Shown: positions 21,480 through 35,703, counted from the stretch's first letter. The stretch: 64,000 nucleotides of DNA from Sodiomyces alkalinus F11 (GCF_003711515.1 NW_021167080.1:2005394-2069393); one strand, 5' to 3'. Made by a program: numbers and translations. The notes: generated by a model from the sequence alone, not told the origin.

Positions 21480-24400
21480 GGCGGCCGCTATTACCCTTAT
21501 TAAGTAAAAGGATTAGGTAGTTTAGGAGCGCGCCGTACGCGGTAAATCGGCCTCCTACTAGGATAACTACCTTAATCTAAAGCTAAGCGATAAGGAGGCT
21601 AACGCCTATCTCCTCCTTATACCTATACCCCCTAACATTCGTAAATATAAAGCCCTCGCCGCGGACCTTAACGCGGAGGAGGCCACGGCCACTACTATCA
21701 CGGCTACTCCGTCTTCCACTATTACGCTAAAGGGCGATAAGGCCACAGATACCACGGACGCCGCCGCCACGGCCGCTACTATAGCGGCTATAGCCGCCGG
21801 TAAAAAGAAAATAGCGGCTCGCCGGAAGGCTACGGCTATAACGAAAGAACTAATAACCAGGACGCCTATATCTATCGATAACCTCTTTAAAAACGGGTAT
21901 ATACGCTACCTATAAGATCGCCGTATATACCGCGAGGAAAAGGTACACTACGACGCGTAGTAGAAGGAGTTTAATAAGGTACGCTTCTATATCGAAAGGA
22001 CCGTATACACTATATTATATAACCTCCTCGCCTAGCTATAGGATAATACCGTAAATAACCCGCGGGCTTAGATTACTCTCCTATATGTATATATAGGACC
22101 GATACCTATAGACCTCCGTAAGGAAGCCTTAGTCCTATACCGATAATACACCACGTCTATAAAGGCTATACCTAAGAATATAGACGTCTGGGTAGTAAGC
22201 TAGAAAATAGCGATAATACACTATAAGTATATAGGCGTTTTAGAGCTATTAAGCGCGGACTATTAGGTAGAAGACGTGTTAAAAGCTATTAGACCTATTA
22301 CCTAGGAATAGAGTAATAATTACCTAGTTAATAACTACGATAAGATTACGGAAAACGAGCTAACGATTAATAACTTTGTAAAGGCTTTAAGGGCGGTTCT
22401 TAGTAATATAAAGAGCCTATAATCTTCTACTATAAAGCCTAGAGTCGGGAGAGGCACCTTTAATACCCTTAGGAATCTCCCCGATACTAAGAATACTACT
22501 AATAATAAAGATAATAAGAAGCGTCCTCGTAGCGATATATCTGTAAAGGCTATCCCTCCTCGTTATAGGAGGCCCTATAAGATATATAAGAACCCTTATA
22601 CTACCGCCGCCTATTAGTACGTAAGGCCGGATATACGCTCTTATACCTAGCGCGGCCGGGAAGATATTACGAAGGTTATAGAAAAGAAGATACGTAATTA
22701 TAGCTTTAAAAGCCGCGTGAATACCGCGATATAGAAGAGGCGGGAAGTAATAGCTACTACCGCTAATAAGATAGAGAAAGTCCAGGAAGATTAACTCTAT
22801 AATACTACGACTATTATAGTTTATAAAGACCTGTCCGTTACCGCGACGGGACTAGGAGCCCACCTAACCTAAGGGGTAGCGTATTATCGTACGACGATAC
22901 TATTAAGATTATAATAAGAATAGGGGGTATCCCTTTCTATTAATTAAGCTAGAGTGCTATTATACTACGCGATCCTAGATTTAGGATCGTTAATCTATAT
23001 CTTTAATAATCAAGGCCGTTTTACGGCTATTAGACTACCCACGGTTAATTTATTAACGCTTTAGGTAGGTACTTACGAGGCTCCTATCCTCGGATACGGA
23101 GATATTAAGCTACGTGTATAATCTCTAACGGGTATAAAGAGGCTACTACGCCTCTATAACATTATATACCATAAGGAATTCGTTACTAATATTATCTTAG
23201 AACGCTAGCTACGCCTATAAGGTTACTGCCAGGATACCGTAAATAATACTATTATTAGATCCGCTAATAACCGGCCTATCTATAAGCTACTAGATATCCA
23301 CGGCTAGTATATAATCGAGCGCGCGGAAGCTATAGCCGTTATCGTGTTCGCGGTCTCGGTAAGGCACCCCCGCGATAACCCGTATAGAAGATCATGATAA
23401 CCGCGGTAACCGTAGAAGACCACGGTATAATAGTAGTATAAACGCCTCGGCCACTACGGCACCAATACTCTTATAAAGATCGTCAACGCCACTTAGGGGG
23501 TAAAAATAAAGGGACCACGTATAACGGACTATAACGCGTATAGATAGTCGTAAATGCCTATATAGATCCGGCGGATACTATCCCTTTACCCGTTAAAGCC
23601 CGGAGAGGCCCTAACTATTCATTTTCACGATCTAGAAAAGACGGAGTAGTTAGCGGGCAGACTATATAAGTCTATTATATTCGTTATAGATATATATATA
23701 GGTTATATCTAGGATTACTACCTATAGAAAAAAGACTAAGGCTTTATCCTACACCCTCTAAAAGACGTTTTTACCCTACTTAAGACCTAATTCGATATTA
23801 GGCCACGCGTTCTACGGGCCGATTCTAAGATATTTTAGCACCTAGAAGTCGTTACTTTCCTCGCTACTAAGGGAGTAGAAGGCTAGCTATTAATATTATA
23901 TTTATAGGATTAGAATAGCGTTATAGAACGGATTAAAGGTATCGTTAAGGGAAGGGCGAGGGCGATAAGGATTAGAGCTAATCTACCTATATCTATTTAG
24001 CCTAAGATCTTTAAGACTACTATATATCTATATAATAGAACGCTATAATATATTAACGACTAGAAAACACTATACGAAGGCCTACGCGGCCGTTAACCTA
24101 ACCTTACGCACCTATAAGCTTATAGCTATAAAGCCTTTATAAAAACGCGCGATGCCTAAGCTAAAAGGAACCGCCTATAAAGGCTAGAACCGAAGGTATA
24201 GATCGGCTATTATATCGGATACTAATTCTCGAATAGCTTCCGTATTTAGCTACTATACCTAACGGATATTATTACTATAAAAGACGTGGTCTTTAACGAA
24301 GATAAGATATTTAACGGCAGGATTAAAACGCTATAAGCTATAGCTTCCGCTAAGGAAATCGGGGAACGCCTATAATCTATCCGCATTACCTATACTATAA

Positions 24401-25279
24401 CCGCGAATAGGCTGCTATTAAGGGGTATAGCTATAGACGTATTAGATCTCGAGTCGGAAGACTCTTACGCTACCGCTATTACTACGGACGAAGGCGAGGC
24501 CGTCGCTATTACTACGAAAGAGGCTATTATTATTACTATAGACTATACCGCTATTACTACGGGCACCGCTATTACTACGGATACTGCTATTACTATAGGA
24601 GAAGACTATACTACTGCTATTACTACGGGTAAAAGCGACGCTACCGCTATCGCTACGGATAAAGGCGAGCCCGTCGCTATTACTATAAGAGAGGCTACTA
24701 CTATTACTATAGACGAGGTTCTAAATCTATAGCCTAATAACTAGGCTATAGATTTAAAACCTTATAACTCCGACACCACCGCTATTACTATGGGAGAGGC
24801 TACCGCTATTACTACGGACACTTTACGGTTTACTACTACGAGGTTTAAACCGTTTCCTACGCCTCTAATATCGCCTAAAGATCCCGCGCGCGCGTTCCTT
24901 ATAGCGTTAGCGGTGGTTAGGGGCGCTAAGGTAGAAGAACACGATAACCACTAACGGATAGCTATAGATGCCTTTAGGGGGTGCCTATCGGCTATACTCC
25001 TATTACCCGCGCGCCTATTACCCGCGCGCCTATCTATCACGAGAACTATCGTAAGTATATACACGACCGAGAAGGTCTAGAACGATAACGCCTAAAAGGC
25101 GTTCTTTAACGCTAGCAGGACTTATAACCCTATATATACGAGGAAGTAAGCTATTAACGATAATAACGTCGGTGCTATAGATTTCCCTTATACCTCCTAG
25201 CCGTTATCGCTATCGTATATAACCCGCGAGGATCTCCCGTCTCCACTAAACCACTACTGCGATATACGCCTTTATCTGT
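21480..25279 (+). pseudogene. Copia gag and integrase remnants
   Basis: No open frame survives, but plus-strand readings interrupted by TAA/TAG at former CAA/CAG/TGG codons show the family. A CX2C-type zinc-knuckle remnant ending in a former CW lies at about 22568-22625. Integrase-core sequence runs from about 23600 to 24060 and the post-integrase GYY.GY...SFRIWL-like box lies at about 24190-24300. Frames shift rarely; nearly all damage is C-to-T or G-to-A. Confidence 0.7.
24470..24830 (+). repeat. Degenerate GCTATTACTACGG repeats in Copia polyprotein
   Basis: The motif GCTATTACTA(C/T)(G/A)G recurs about a dozen times at irregular spacing, encoding runs of Ala-Ile-Thr-Thr between acidic residues in the element's own frame. 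It lies between the integrase remnant and the Gypsy insertion, in the linker before reverse transcriptase. Confidence 0.75.
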
Positions 25280-25284
25280 TACGG

Positions 25285-25594
25285 TGTTAAGAAGGAGATA
25301 TAGGTCTACCCCGAAGGGACAAGGACTAAAGGGTGATAGGGAGTGATAGATAAGGATCGTAGTCTTATATAAGGGGAGGCCAACTATAGGTTAACTGGTA
25401 GTTAATAGGAAGAGTATCTTAAAGGTAGGTGGTAGTGTAGAGGAGAGATAATCGCTAACCCCTTTCTTCTAGAATAGTCTAGCTCCCCGTCTTATATAAT
25501 AAATATCCACTTATCAGTTAGCTGGTAGTCCACTACATAGTCCACTACTATATCCTAGTACCTCCTAAGTCTTCCTTATATCCTATACCTAATA
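25285..25594 (-). repeat. Gypsy 3' LTR
   Basis: 310 bp, starting TGTTAAGAAGG and ending CCTAATA (ancestral CCTAACA) in plus orientation. Aligns end to end with 33576-33885 with scattered transition differences. Confidence 0.92.
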
Positions 25595-26619
25595 GGCTGC
25601 CCCTTCTTGGAATAAGGCCTATTCTTAGGCTATAGGTAGTTACGGAGCGTCTGTAGGGTAGGTAATAATTATCGGGTAAGGCGAGTGGGTTAATAGTACT
25701 ATCGGTGATACGTGGGTCGGAGCTCACAGAAAATAAAGCCGTAGGTAATCCACCGTTAAGTAACGGTGGAGCTAAAAGCTTAAAATATATCCTAACCTTA
25801 AATAGTAATACTAAAGGATATTTTTAGGGGAAGAGAATAAAGAGAAAATTCCTTACGAAGTATGCTATTTTAGGTATATATAAGGGCGTGGAAAGAACTA
25901 CTATAGGTAGCTAACCGTTAATTAGACAGTGGTTTATAAAGGTTAATTATAAAAAATAAGTCTATAAGAGATATATCCTTATATAATAACAGGTATAAAA
26001 TAAAAGTTTAAAGCAGCTATTTACCCACTATTAGATAGTAGCAGTATTATTAAATAGCTAATATCTCCCCGTTTATTAAACGCGTTCGTATTATTTATTC
26101 CGTGAATAGAGAAGTACGTCACCGGTAATAAAGGCGTGCCTGCCCCTTCATACGTGAATAGTAACATAGCAGGCACGATAAATAGGGCCTTACTATTATA
26201 TAGAGGATCTTTTCCGCTATAGGCCTTTTTTTCTTTTCTTCTTCTTTTTCCCTCTTTAGGTTGCCGAAGGAGGTTATAAGTACCCCCCCTATTCCTCCTT
26301 TAAGGAGGCTATAGGCAGTATTACCGTGCTAGAACTAAAGCAGAGGAGGGGCAGTCTAGTAGAGGGGTAACGGGTGGCTAACGTGTATATGGTTTTTTTT
26401 TAGTATACTTTCGCTATTTCTTTTTAGTATATATAGGTCTGTTCTTCCGTTAGAATCTAAGTTCGAAGGAGAGTAATAGCTAGATAGCAGTTAGATAGAA
26501 ACTAATATTGAATAGATTAATAAAGAAGATTTATAGTTATTATAGTTAGGTAAAAATTTACTAAGCGTTATAAGTACGTCTAGAGTTATAGTAGGAATAT
26601 AGGTAATAGCTAATTAGCT

Positions 26620-27120
26620 ATAGGATAACTATACCTCCTAAGGGTAGACGTGGTAGCGGTGCGGTAAAGACTCCGAAAAAACCTCGTCCTAAGAAAAGTG
26701 GTACCGCCGACGTTTAATAGGGGTTAGCGGTAAGGCGTTTAGTAACTAGGGTACGGATACTAAGAATAATCATACGTCGGCGCTTATAAGTCTAATTAGT
26801 GGAGAAGTAGGTAGTAGTTAGTAGTAGACTAATAATAAAGTTAGTAATAAAAATAAAAACAGTGCCGGTAATTCGAATAATAGTTCCACGGCTAGAAATA
26901 ATAGAACGATAGAGTTAGGTAATAGTGGACTAGCTAGTACTTCTCGGGTGTATACTTTATATCCTCCCGCAGAATAGGGATATAATCCGTTTCCGGTTCC
27001 GTGCGTACGGTGTATTAGTCGAATAATAAAGTGGCACCCTAGTAGTAGTTAAAGCCCCTTATGCAGTTATAGAGATCATAAGTAAAATAGTCGAATAAGG
27101 GGTAATAGTTAATTAGCTGC
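26620..27120 (+). pseudogene. Antisense gag-like ORF remnant in the Gypsy 3' region
   Basis: Read on the plus strand, opposite to pol. A start-like ATA (former ATG) near 26629 is followed by a basic segment rich in Pro, Lys, Arg and Gly, then stops at former CAA/CAG codons, then NPFPVPCVRCI near 26975-27020 and a second cysteine pair. No known enzyme is recognised. A similar PVP-plus-CXXC segment occurs in the minus-strand Copia element at the equivalent place. Confidence 0.5.
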
Positions 27121-28359
27121 TAACTTAGTATAATAGCAGCCTCGCTTAAATATATATATTATATAGGACAGGGATTAAAGCCCTCTATAAAGATATATTA
27201 GTTAGTCTGTAGCTATTCCACTACTAATTAATTTTAGATACTATATATATAGTTGGATAAAATTATACGTCTACGTGATATAATTAAATAATATTAATAT
27301 AAGGCAGATAAAAGCTTAAAGGTATATACCCGCGGGTTAACTATTAAGTGATAGTGTCTAACAATAGAATAGAGTGAGTTATAGTATTTATAGCGCCTAG
27401 CTAAGCGTGTATTAAACTATAAGAAGATATAGCTATTAGGTTAAAAGCGTCCTGCTACCGAGTTAGAGGAAGAGCGCCAAGAGTAAGTTTAGCGGTAGTT
27501 AATTATAGCCGAGCGGCAGGCTAGTAGTAGCGTAGCGGTTACTAATATACTACGATTATTATTAGTGCTATAAGAAAAACGAACTAAGTATTCTAGCGCC
27601 TAAGTATCTTTCGTTAGGTTACTTCGTGATAGGCAGAAATCCCTAACCGACGAAATTATTATAGGTTAACTATTAGTCAGCTTATAAATAGCAGGCTAAT
27701 AATTATATAGGAATTTAGGAATTAACTAAAGGAATTAAGCAGTTAGGCCGTCGCTAATAGTGGGACCACTATTATTACTCTAGTATCTATACTCCCCCCC
27801 TCCTCCTATAAATAATAGCTATAGCGATATTATAGATAAGGAGGATAATAAAGGAGTCCCCACTAATAACCAATAGGTATATAATTCCCCTTATATTCCT
27901 AACTTATAACCTATTACTAATTAGTTATTATAAGAGTAGGTATTATAACTTCGATAATATCGTCGATTAAGAGATGACCCTTAGTTAGTTAGAATCGGGT
28001 TTGTTAGGTTTAGACTAATAAAAAGTACCGGGTTTAGACCGGAACTAAAAAAGTATAGATAGCGTACGAATATCTGCTATCTAATAGGAGATTAGCGTTT
28101 AGGTTTAGACTATTAACTAATAAGGAAATAACTAGGATATAGCGGTTATATATATTTTTCCTTTAGTATAAAGTCCGTAAATAGGCGGCTGGAAATTATC
28201 AGCTATATAATAGTAATATAAAGAAGCATAGTTAATTTAGTGAAATAGTAGTATTACTGCACCGCTAATAACCATAAATTAGCGGTTACCTGATTAGAGA
28301 GGTACTCTATAACTAAATCTTTATAAAGATATAACTTAGGTTCCTAAGTATTTTCCTCT

Positions 28360-31300
28360 ATAGGATAATCTTCTCACTTAATAAGGAATTCACGGTAGCG
28401 GCGTTTAGGGTTCTAGCGTATACCTAAAATCCTTTTAACCTTAAACTTGTTCTCCTTTTCCCCTTTAATATCTAATAGCGATTTAGCCGGCGCTCCGCGG
28501 CTATCTTAGTTAAAAGGCTCGAGTAAACTAATAGGGAAAACGTTATAAATCCGAAGATACTTAGAAAGGTTAACCTTATAAGCTAACCGGTAATCACCTA
28601 TCACCTTAATAATCTCGAAAGGCCCGATATATTTATATAATAATTTTCGACTCGGGCGCGTAATTCTTATATTTTTAGTAGATACTAAAACCTTATCATG
28701 TAAATAAAACTCTTTTAGTATACGTTTACGGTTATAATAATCGGCTATTACCTAATTACTAAGTAATAGTTACTTATAAATTAAGGTATAGTTAAGAGAA
28801 AGTTATTTTACCCTCTTTTTTACTAACGTAGAGGGCCGTTTAACTTATAGTATAGGAGTATAGGGGCTACACGGATTATAACCTATTAGGGCTTTAACGG
28901 GTAAATAACGAGTAGCAGAATACTAAGACGTGTTATATATAAATTCGGTAAGGTCTAAAACGTTAACCTAATTATCTTATTATTATATAGCGTAGGAGCG
29001 AAGGTAATACTCGAGAATTTAATTATTACGTTCGGTTTAACTATCGGTCTGCGGGTAGTACGTAGTAGAAAGGCGGCGTTTAACTTATAGTAAGCCGTAT
29101 AGCGTGCGCTAAAAAGCACTTATAAAAAGACTTCCACGGTCGGAAATAATACCGTCGGGCAAACTATATATCTTAAAAACGTAGTGCTATAAGGTAGTCG
29201 TTAATCCCTTAGCTATAAGCTTACTAGAGGTAGGAATAAAAAGGGAATATTTAATTAGTCTGCAGATTACTATAAGAACGGCGTCCTTTTATTTACTCCC
29301 CGGCCACTTAATAGGTAGTAGGCCGGTAATAAAGTCTATAGAAATTTACTGGAATAGTTAGATTAGAATAGATAATAGGGCTAGTTCGTTATAAGGAGTA
29401 TAAGTGCGAGATTTAGTGCGTTAGTAAAAGGGGTAGCTAGGTACCTATTAGCGGATATCCGTTAATAATCCGGGCTACTAAAAAGATTATTAAATTCGTT
29501 TTAATATCTTTATAATACCTTAATAATCTACGGTTAAGTCGTTATAGTGTAGTTAAAGGATTATTAATTAAAGTTCGGAAGATTAAGGGATATAGACCTT
29601 ACTACGGAAACGAATAAGACTATCGGTACCACGGGTCTATAAGCCAGGCTCCTGCTAATTAGCTATTAACTATCTACCGGAAATAAGAAAGTTATCCTCT
29701 TATTAAGCTTAGTGAATATCGTGGAGAATATTAGGTAGCTATTATTTATCCGGTACTCGGGCGGGGATTACTCGAAATTTAGATATAAAATTATCTAGTA
29801 CCTCCTAAGTAGTAATAAGACGTTTATTAGAAGTAGGAATATAAAGAGGATTTCGTGAGAGACTATCGGCAGAATTCTTATTACCTGGTTAGTGAATAAT
29901 ACGAATATTATAAGTGCCTAATTCGTTAAGCTAGCGTATATATTTACTACTAAGCTTAGGTTTATCTAGCAGTGTCTAATAATTAAGGTAGTCCGTTAGG
30001 ACGTTAATAGTAAAGGCGCTATAGAGTAAGTAGTAACGCTAATAGTAATACGCCTCTATAATAGCTATAAGCTCGGTATCCGGAGTAGTATACTTTAATT
30101 TAGCGCCTTTAAGCTTACGTGAAAGGAAAGTAACTAGACGCTAGACGCGGTCCTTTAGTTAACTTAAGATAGCACTAATAGTAAAATTAGAAGTATTAGT
30201 TTTAAGGCGTGTTAGTAATAAGGGGTTAAAATACCGTAAAACGGGTACAGAAAGAAAAGTATCCTTAAGTTATTTAAAAGTATAATAAAAATCTTCTAGT
30301 AGTTCGGCTAGTATATAGCCGCCGATCCGTAATTAATCCGTGAATAGTCGTATAATTTTATAGTAGTTATAAAAAAACGCTGGCAAAACCCCGTAAATCG
30401 TAAAAAGACTTAAATTCCACGAATAGTTATAGGCCGTGGCTAATTAATAATCGCGTCCACACGATCGGGGTCTATCTTAATACCCGCTAGGCTATAGCGG
30501 AACCCTAGGAAGTCTACTTTATTAATTTCAAATTTATATTTTTCAGCGTTTATGCATAAGTCCTATTTACGTAATCTATATAGAACCTACTTAATATACC
30601 GCCGGTGCTTAGTAAGGGAACGACTATAGATAAGAATATTATCTAAATAAACGATATAAATAATGTTAATAAGACCGGAGAGTGCCTGGTTAATATACCG
30701 TTAAAACGTAGCGGGGGTATTAGTCAGTCTAAAAGGCATAATAAGGTATTCGAAGTAACTATATTTCGTGCGAAAAGCCGTTTTCTATTCGTCACCTTCC
30801 TTAATTCGAAGTCGATAATAAGTATGCTTAAGGTCTAATTTACTATAGATTTTTAATCTAATTAAACGGTCGAGTATCTCGCTAATTAACGGTAGGGGAT
30901 TACGGTCCTTCCTAGTAATCTTATTAAGGGCGCGGTAGTCGATATATAGACGTAACTTACTATTTTCCTTTAGAATTAATAAGACAGGGGCGGTAGCTAG
31001 ACTGCTAAAGAGTTATATCCACTAATTACCTAAAGTATTAGTAAGATATTCGCGGAGGACTTATAGCTTAGTATTAGATAAAGAGTAAATTAGTCTAAAT
31101 AGTGGGCACTTATTATCCTTTAGTTAAATAGCATAATCCTATTATTAGTAACTAGGAAGTAACGCTACTCGATTAATATTAAAAATATCTTTAAACTTAT
31201 AATAAATAGTAGGAATATTACGTAAATAGGGAGGAATATTAGAATTAATAGTTAAATTACTAGGCTCCTCCTATTAAGTAGCCGATAATATAACTCTACT

Positions 31301-33100
31301 AATCCGTGGTAGAGAAAAAAGATATTCGTTTATAGATAAAATAATAGTATAACGCGCGTTACGTTTAGCCGAATAAATCTGCTTCGGTGTAAAGATAAAA
31401 GAAAACTAATCGGGGGATAAAGGGTAGATCCACTTATTAGTCCGTTAGTTAATAGCAGGGTTAACGGCGTGGAGCTAAGTACCGCCTAGAATAATTTTAT
31501 ATTTTATATTCGTATTAATATTAATAATTCGAAATTCCTCCTTCTACAGTTTAGTAACTAACTAACTATCGGTCGCCTTAAAAAGCATAGTGGTAGTGCC
31601 GTAAGTCCGAATCTAAATATCGGCTCCACCTAAAATCTAGGAGAAATTCTATACTAGGCTAGCCGCTAAGCCGCTAGTAGCTCTTAAAAGAGAATAGTCG
31701 ATTAGACTAAATTCTGCACTATTATTAAGTAAAGCTAGGGTCTTAATCTATTCTTTACCCCGCCGTAGACTAACTTTAACCTCCACGGTGGAGCTAGTAA
31801 TGCTCGGCTATAGCGGGGATAGTTCCTAATCGTTATTATTATATAACTCTATAACACGGGCAGGGATAGGGATAGTGTTAAAGCTAATAGTAGGAGGAAG
31901 TTTAGTTAGACTATTAGTAGTCCGCTATTAGCTAGATAAAAAAGAACGTCTTTACGGGTAAGTATTAGCGTAATAGCCCTTCGCACGATATTTAAAATAA
32001 GTAATCTTATTAATAGGATAATGAATTAGAGGTACGGAAGTAGGCTAAGTGTTTTACTATTAGGTAGTAGTAATATTAGCGGCGTTATTATAGGAACGCT
32101 TAGTTCCCCGGAAGTCGTTATTACGACTATAACGTTAAGAACGATTATTACGTAACTAATAGTTAACTACGTATTTACTACTTTTAGTAAGAACTAATTC
32201 GGCCTATCTAGCCTGTTAATCTAATTTACAATACGTTATAGGTAAGCCGCCTAGTATAATCTAAGGGTGTAAATTATCTCGTAATTTCGTAATTATAGAA
32301 GTAATACTAATAATCTCCGGCAGGGGAATAGGGAGCTCGGATTTAAGTAATCGCCACTTAGCTTTAAAATTATCGTAGGATTAACGGGGACCCTACCATA
32401 AGTCCTTATAGAATATACGTTAGACCGCCCGTAAAACTCGAGTATTACTATCTAGTATCTAATCGCGGAGCTAAGCTAAAAATTCGTCCTAAGATAGCTT
32501 ACCGTTAAGCTACTATCGGTCGGCTTTTAAGTTATAATCCTATTATAAGGAGGGTACAAGGCACTATATAGTAAAAGTAATACGGTTAGTGTTATCGTTA
32601 AGAGTAGAGTTAATAATACGAATCTACTATATCTATATAATAAAAGATTTATATTAAGCCTACGAAGTAGCGGAAAAATAGAGATTTAGTATATTAAGTT
32701 TTAAAAAAGCAGGGTTCTCTAAAGTAGTCGGCTATAGAGTAGCGGCTATTTAGACGGGAATAAGTTAATAATTTTAAATAGGTTAGTAGGACTATAAAGC
32801 CTAACTAGATACTATAGGCATATTAGGCGGGGGTATAGCTAAGTTACTAGGAGTCAGGGGTAGGGGATATAAATATATAGTTATCTAACTAAAATTATCG
32901 GTATTATTCGTCTACTATTAAGCAGCGGCTATATTATCGGCACGTTATTACCGAATATTCTTTAACTAATCGTATAGCTATCGTTAACGCTAGCGCTCTT
33001 ATTTACGAGCCTGCTATTCTTATCTCTCTTATTTAAGCTATATATTCTCTTTAGCTAATAGATCTTATAGCTCTCTAAGGCTAAGTAACTACGGTTTAAC
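28360..33100 (-). pseudogene. Gypsy gag-pol remnant with chromodomain
   Basis: Minus-strand order from high to low coordinates: CCHC knuckle CX2CX4HX4C with mutated cysteines (31960-32010); reverse transcriptase box [13 protein letters not shown] (about 30930-30970); the catalytic YLDD box read as YLDN, an Asp-to-Asn transition (about 30625-30660); integrase segment RQTE..N..LE.YLR (about 28950-29060); chromodomain segment RILGIR..P..RYREFLIKW (about 28375-28440). Stops come mainly from Trp and Gln codons. Confidence 0.78.
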
Positions 33101-33575
33101 TAGTAATTAGGGTCGGGAATATAAAATCAAAGTAAACGATTCTCTGAATCTTATTATCTTCCCGTGTGTAGCTGATTTAGGTTAATACCTATCGTGGTCT
33201 TATAAGACCTTAAGCTAGTCTACGGTTAATCTATATCTATATCTATAGCATTAAATATATAAGGTAGAATTGGGGTGTTCTCCGAGATTATAGGGCTGGG
33301 AGGAAATTTTAATTAAAACTCGGGTTAAAGACTAATAACACTGTTTATACTGCTGATTATCTATAGCCGAGTAGTGCTATTAGTGGCAGGGTTATAGTTA
33401 GTTAGCTATTCGGCCGCTAACGACGAAGATACTTAATTAGGCTAAGAATTACTAATATAAATACGAATACTATTCTCGGACTAAGCCTCTAGTGGCCGAT
33501 CGTTATTTAACTATTAGGTCCTGGATATACCGAATCCTGCCTAACGGTCGCTATCCGCTTTTATAGCGATTATCT

Positions 33576-33885
33576 TATTAAGAAGGAGATATAGGTCTAC
33601 CCCGAAGGGATAAGGACTAGAGGGTAATAGGGAGTAATAGATAAGGATCGTAATCTTATATAAGGGGAGGCTAACTATAGTTTAACTGGTAGTTAATAGG
33701 AAGAGTATCTTAAAGGTAGGTAGTAGTGTAGAGGAGAGATAATCGCTAAACCCTTCCTTCTAGAATAGTCCAGCTCCCCGTCTTATATAATAAATATCCA
33801 CTTATTAGTCAGCCGGTAGTCCACTGCGTAGTCCACTACTATATCCTGGTACCTCCTAAGTCTTTCTTATATTCTACACCTAATA
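33576..33885 (-). repeat. Gypsy 5' LTR
   Basis: 310 bp partner of 25285-25594; its first bases read TATTAAG where the partner has TGTTAAG, a G-to-A change. Adjacent to gag on the minus strand, hence the 5' LTR. Confidence 0.92.
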
Positions 33886-33890
33886 TACGG

Positions 33891-35560
33891 GAGTGGTAGT
33901 TATAGGCTAAGGGGGAATACCTTAAAGGGCACCGATAGATAGGCTGCTAGTAGGAGGTAGATGGTGATTAGGCTAATAAGTAATAAGTCCTCGTCTATAG
34001 ATAGGTATACACCTATAAATTTAATAAGGAGGGCACCCTCCTTAAGTATAAGGCACGCCTTATAGTCCAAGGGGATTAATAAAAACGGTTAAAGACTAAA
34101 GATAACTACACTATAACGCTAGCCTTATAGTTCTTCCGTATACCAATAGCGATCGCCGCCCGGTTTAACCTAGAGATAAGGCAGTTTAACGCTATTAACG
34201 CGTTCGTTAACGCTAGCCTTAAGAAAAAGGTGTTTATAAAGATACCGTAAGGCTACGAAGTACTAGGTAAGGTCCTACTACTACGGAAAGCCCTCTTCGG
34301 CTTAAGGGTATCGCCACTACTATAATAAGAGGAATTAGCGGCACGCTATAGAGGATAGGATTCACGGCTATACCTAATAACCCCTATATTATACTCCGCG
34401 ACGGTTTAATCCTATTCTTCTACGTCGACGATATCGGACTTATCTACTATAGAGATCGTAAGGCGGACGCCGATAACCTCGAGGCCGCCCTTAAGCGAAG
34501 CTACAGGTTATTAGGAGGCGAAGAAATCCGTTAATTCCTGGGAATTAAGGTCCTAAGGGATAGAGCCACCCGAAGGTTATAGTTATTATAATCCTCCTAC
34601 GTGGAGAAGATCGCGGTTAAATACTGCGCAGATATACTCTGCTAAAAACCACTAAAAGTCCCGTTATTAACGATAGAGCCGCTAATACCCCGTAATAGTA
34701 TACGCGCGTCGATTCCCGAGGTCCGTTAGTATTAGGGTATAATCGGTTCTATCCTATACGCCGCTATCGTAATAAGACCCGATATTGCGTTCGCCTATTT
34801 AAAGCTTTCCTAATATAACGTTAACCCCTCCTCTAAGTATCTTAAGAGGGCTTAATAAATACTACTATTCCTATACTATATAAGACACCACTACCTAGAA
34901 TTCGGCGGGGATAGGCTCTTCCTAATAGTAAACGACGCGTCCTTTAGGGATAATCCAGACCGTAAAAGTTCGTAAGAATATACGATAAAGCTCTTCGACG
35001 GCACTATTAACTAGAAAGCGGGTAAATAACCGATTGTCACGACATCGTTAACAGAATCGGAACTACTCACTCTTATAGAGGCCGCTAAAAAGACGTTATT
35101 CGTTAGCCGGATATTAAGGCATTTAGAGCTTCGGCTAGACTAATAATAGCTATAGCTATACTACGATAATTAATAGACTATTAACCTCGTTAATAAAAAG
35201 GCATAACGCTTGCGGATAAGGCTATGGCACATCGATATACATAACCAGTAGACGCTCCAGTTAGTATAATAAAGTCTCTTTGAGGTTACGTACATTAATA
35301 TAAAGGAGATAATCGCGGACGGATTAACGAAGGTACTACCGGAAGCGGGGATTAAAAGACTATAGTAATAGCTTAATTTAACTAATTAAAAGAATCGTAT
35401 TAAGTAGTCTAAACGACTACACGAAGAGATTAAACGCGCTAAAGCGGCCGTAACAAAGGCCCACGAGGGCATAGCAGATCCGATAGATATAGATCTAATT
35501 AATTAGATCCGGCTAATCAGGATCGAGGAACTAATTAAGATAGAATTAAATTAAATAGTT
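33891..35560 (+). pseudogene. Copia reverse transcriptase and RNase H remnant
   Basis: Resumes the Copia polyprotein after the Gypsy insertion. Seen: WVYTYKFNK-like start and KARLIVQGD (34030-34080), the catalytic FYVDDI box intact at 34418-34435, and the RNase H end with the box IADGLTKVLPEA at 35310-35350. The YVDD codons lack CA/TG context on the coding strand, which may explain why they survived RIP. Confidence 0.85.
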
Positions 35561-35703
35561 AAATAGGGCGGATTTAGATCCCTTTTACGAGGGCGTTTTC
35601 CCTTAACTATTGATTTTACGATAGAAAAGTTAAGAGCGTTTAGTTTAAACCGAAGCCTCTGATTAGTCAGTTGACCTAAGAAGACCCACCTTAACTAAGG
35701 GGG

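Larger units (their letters stand above)
25285..33885 (-). mobile_element. Chromodomain Gypsy LTR retrotransposon nested in Copia
   Basis: An 8.6-kb element with two 310-bp LTRs (25285-25594 and 33576-33885), flanked by the duplication TACGG (25280-25284 and 33886-33890). Coding remnants read on the minus strand: CCHC zinc knuckle near 31960-32010, reverse transcriptase, integrase and a chromodomain. It interrupts the Copia polyprotein between the integrase-RT linker and reverse transcriptase. Its RIP load equals that of its host element. About 2.7 kb between the chromodomain and the low-coordinate LTR holds a plus-strand open-frame remnant instead of pol. Confidence 0.92.
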
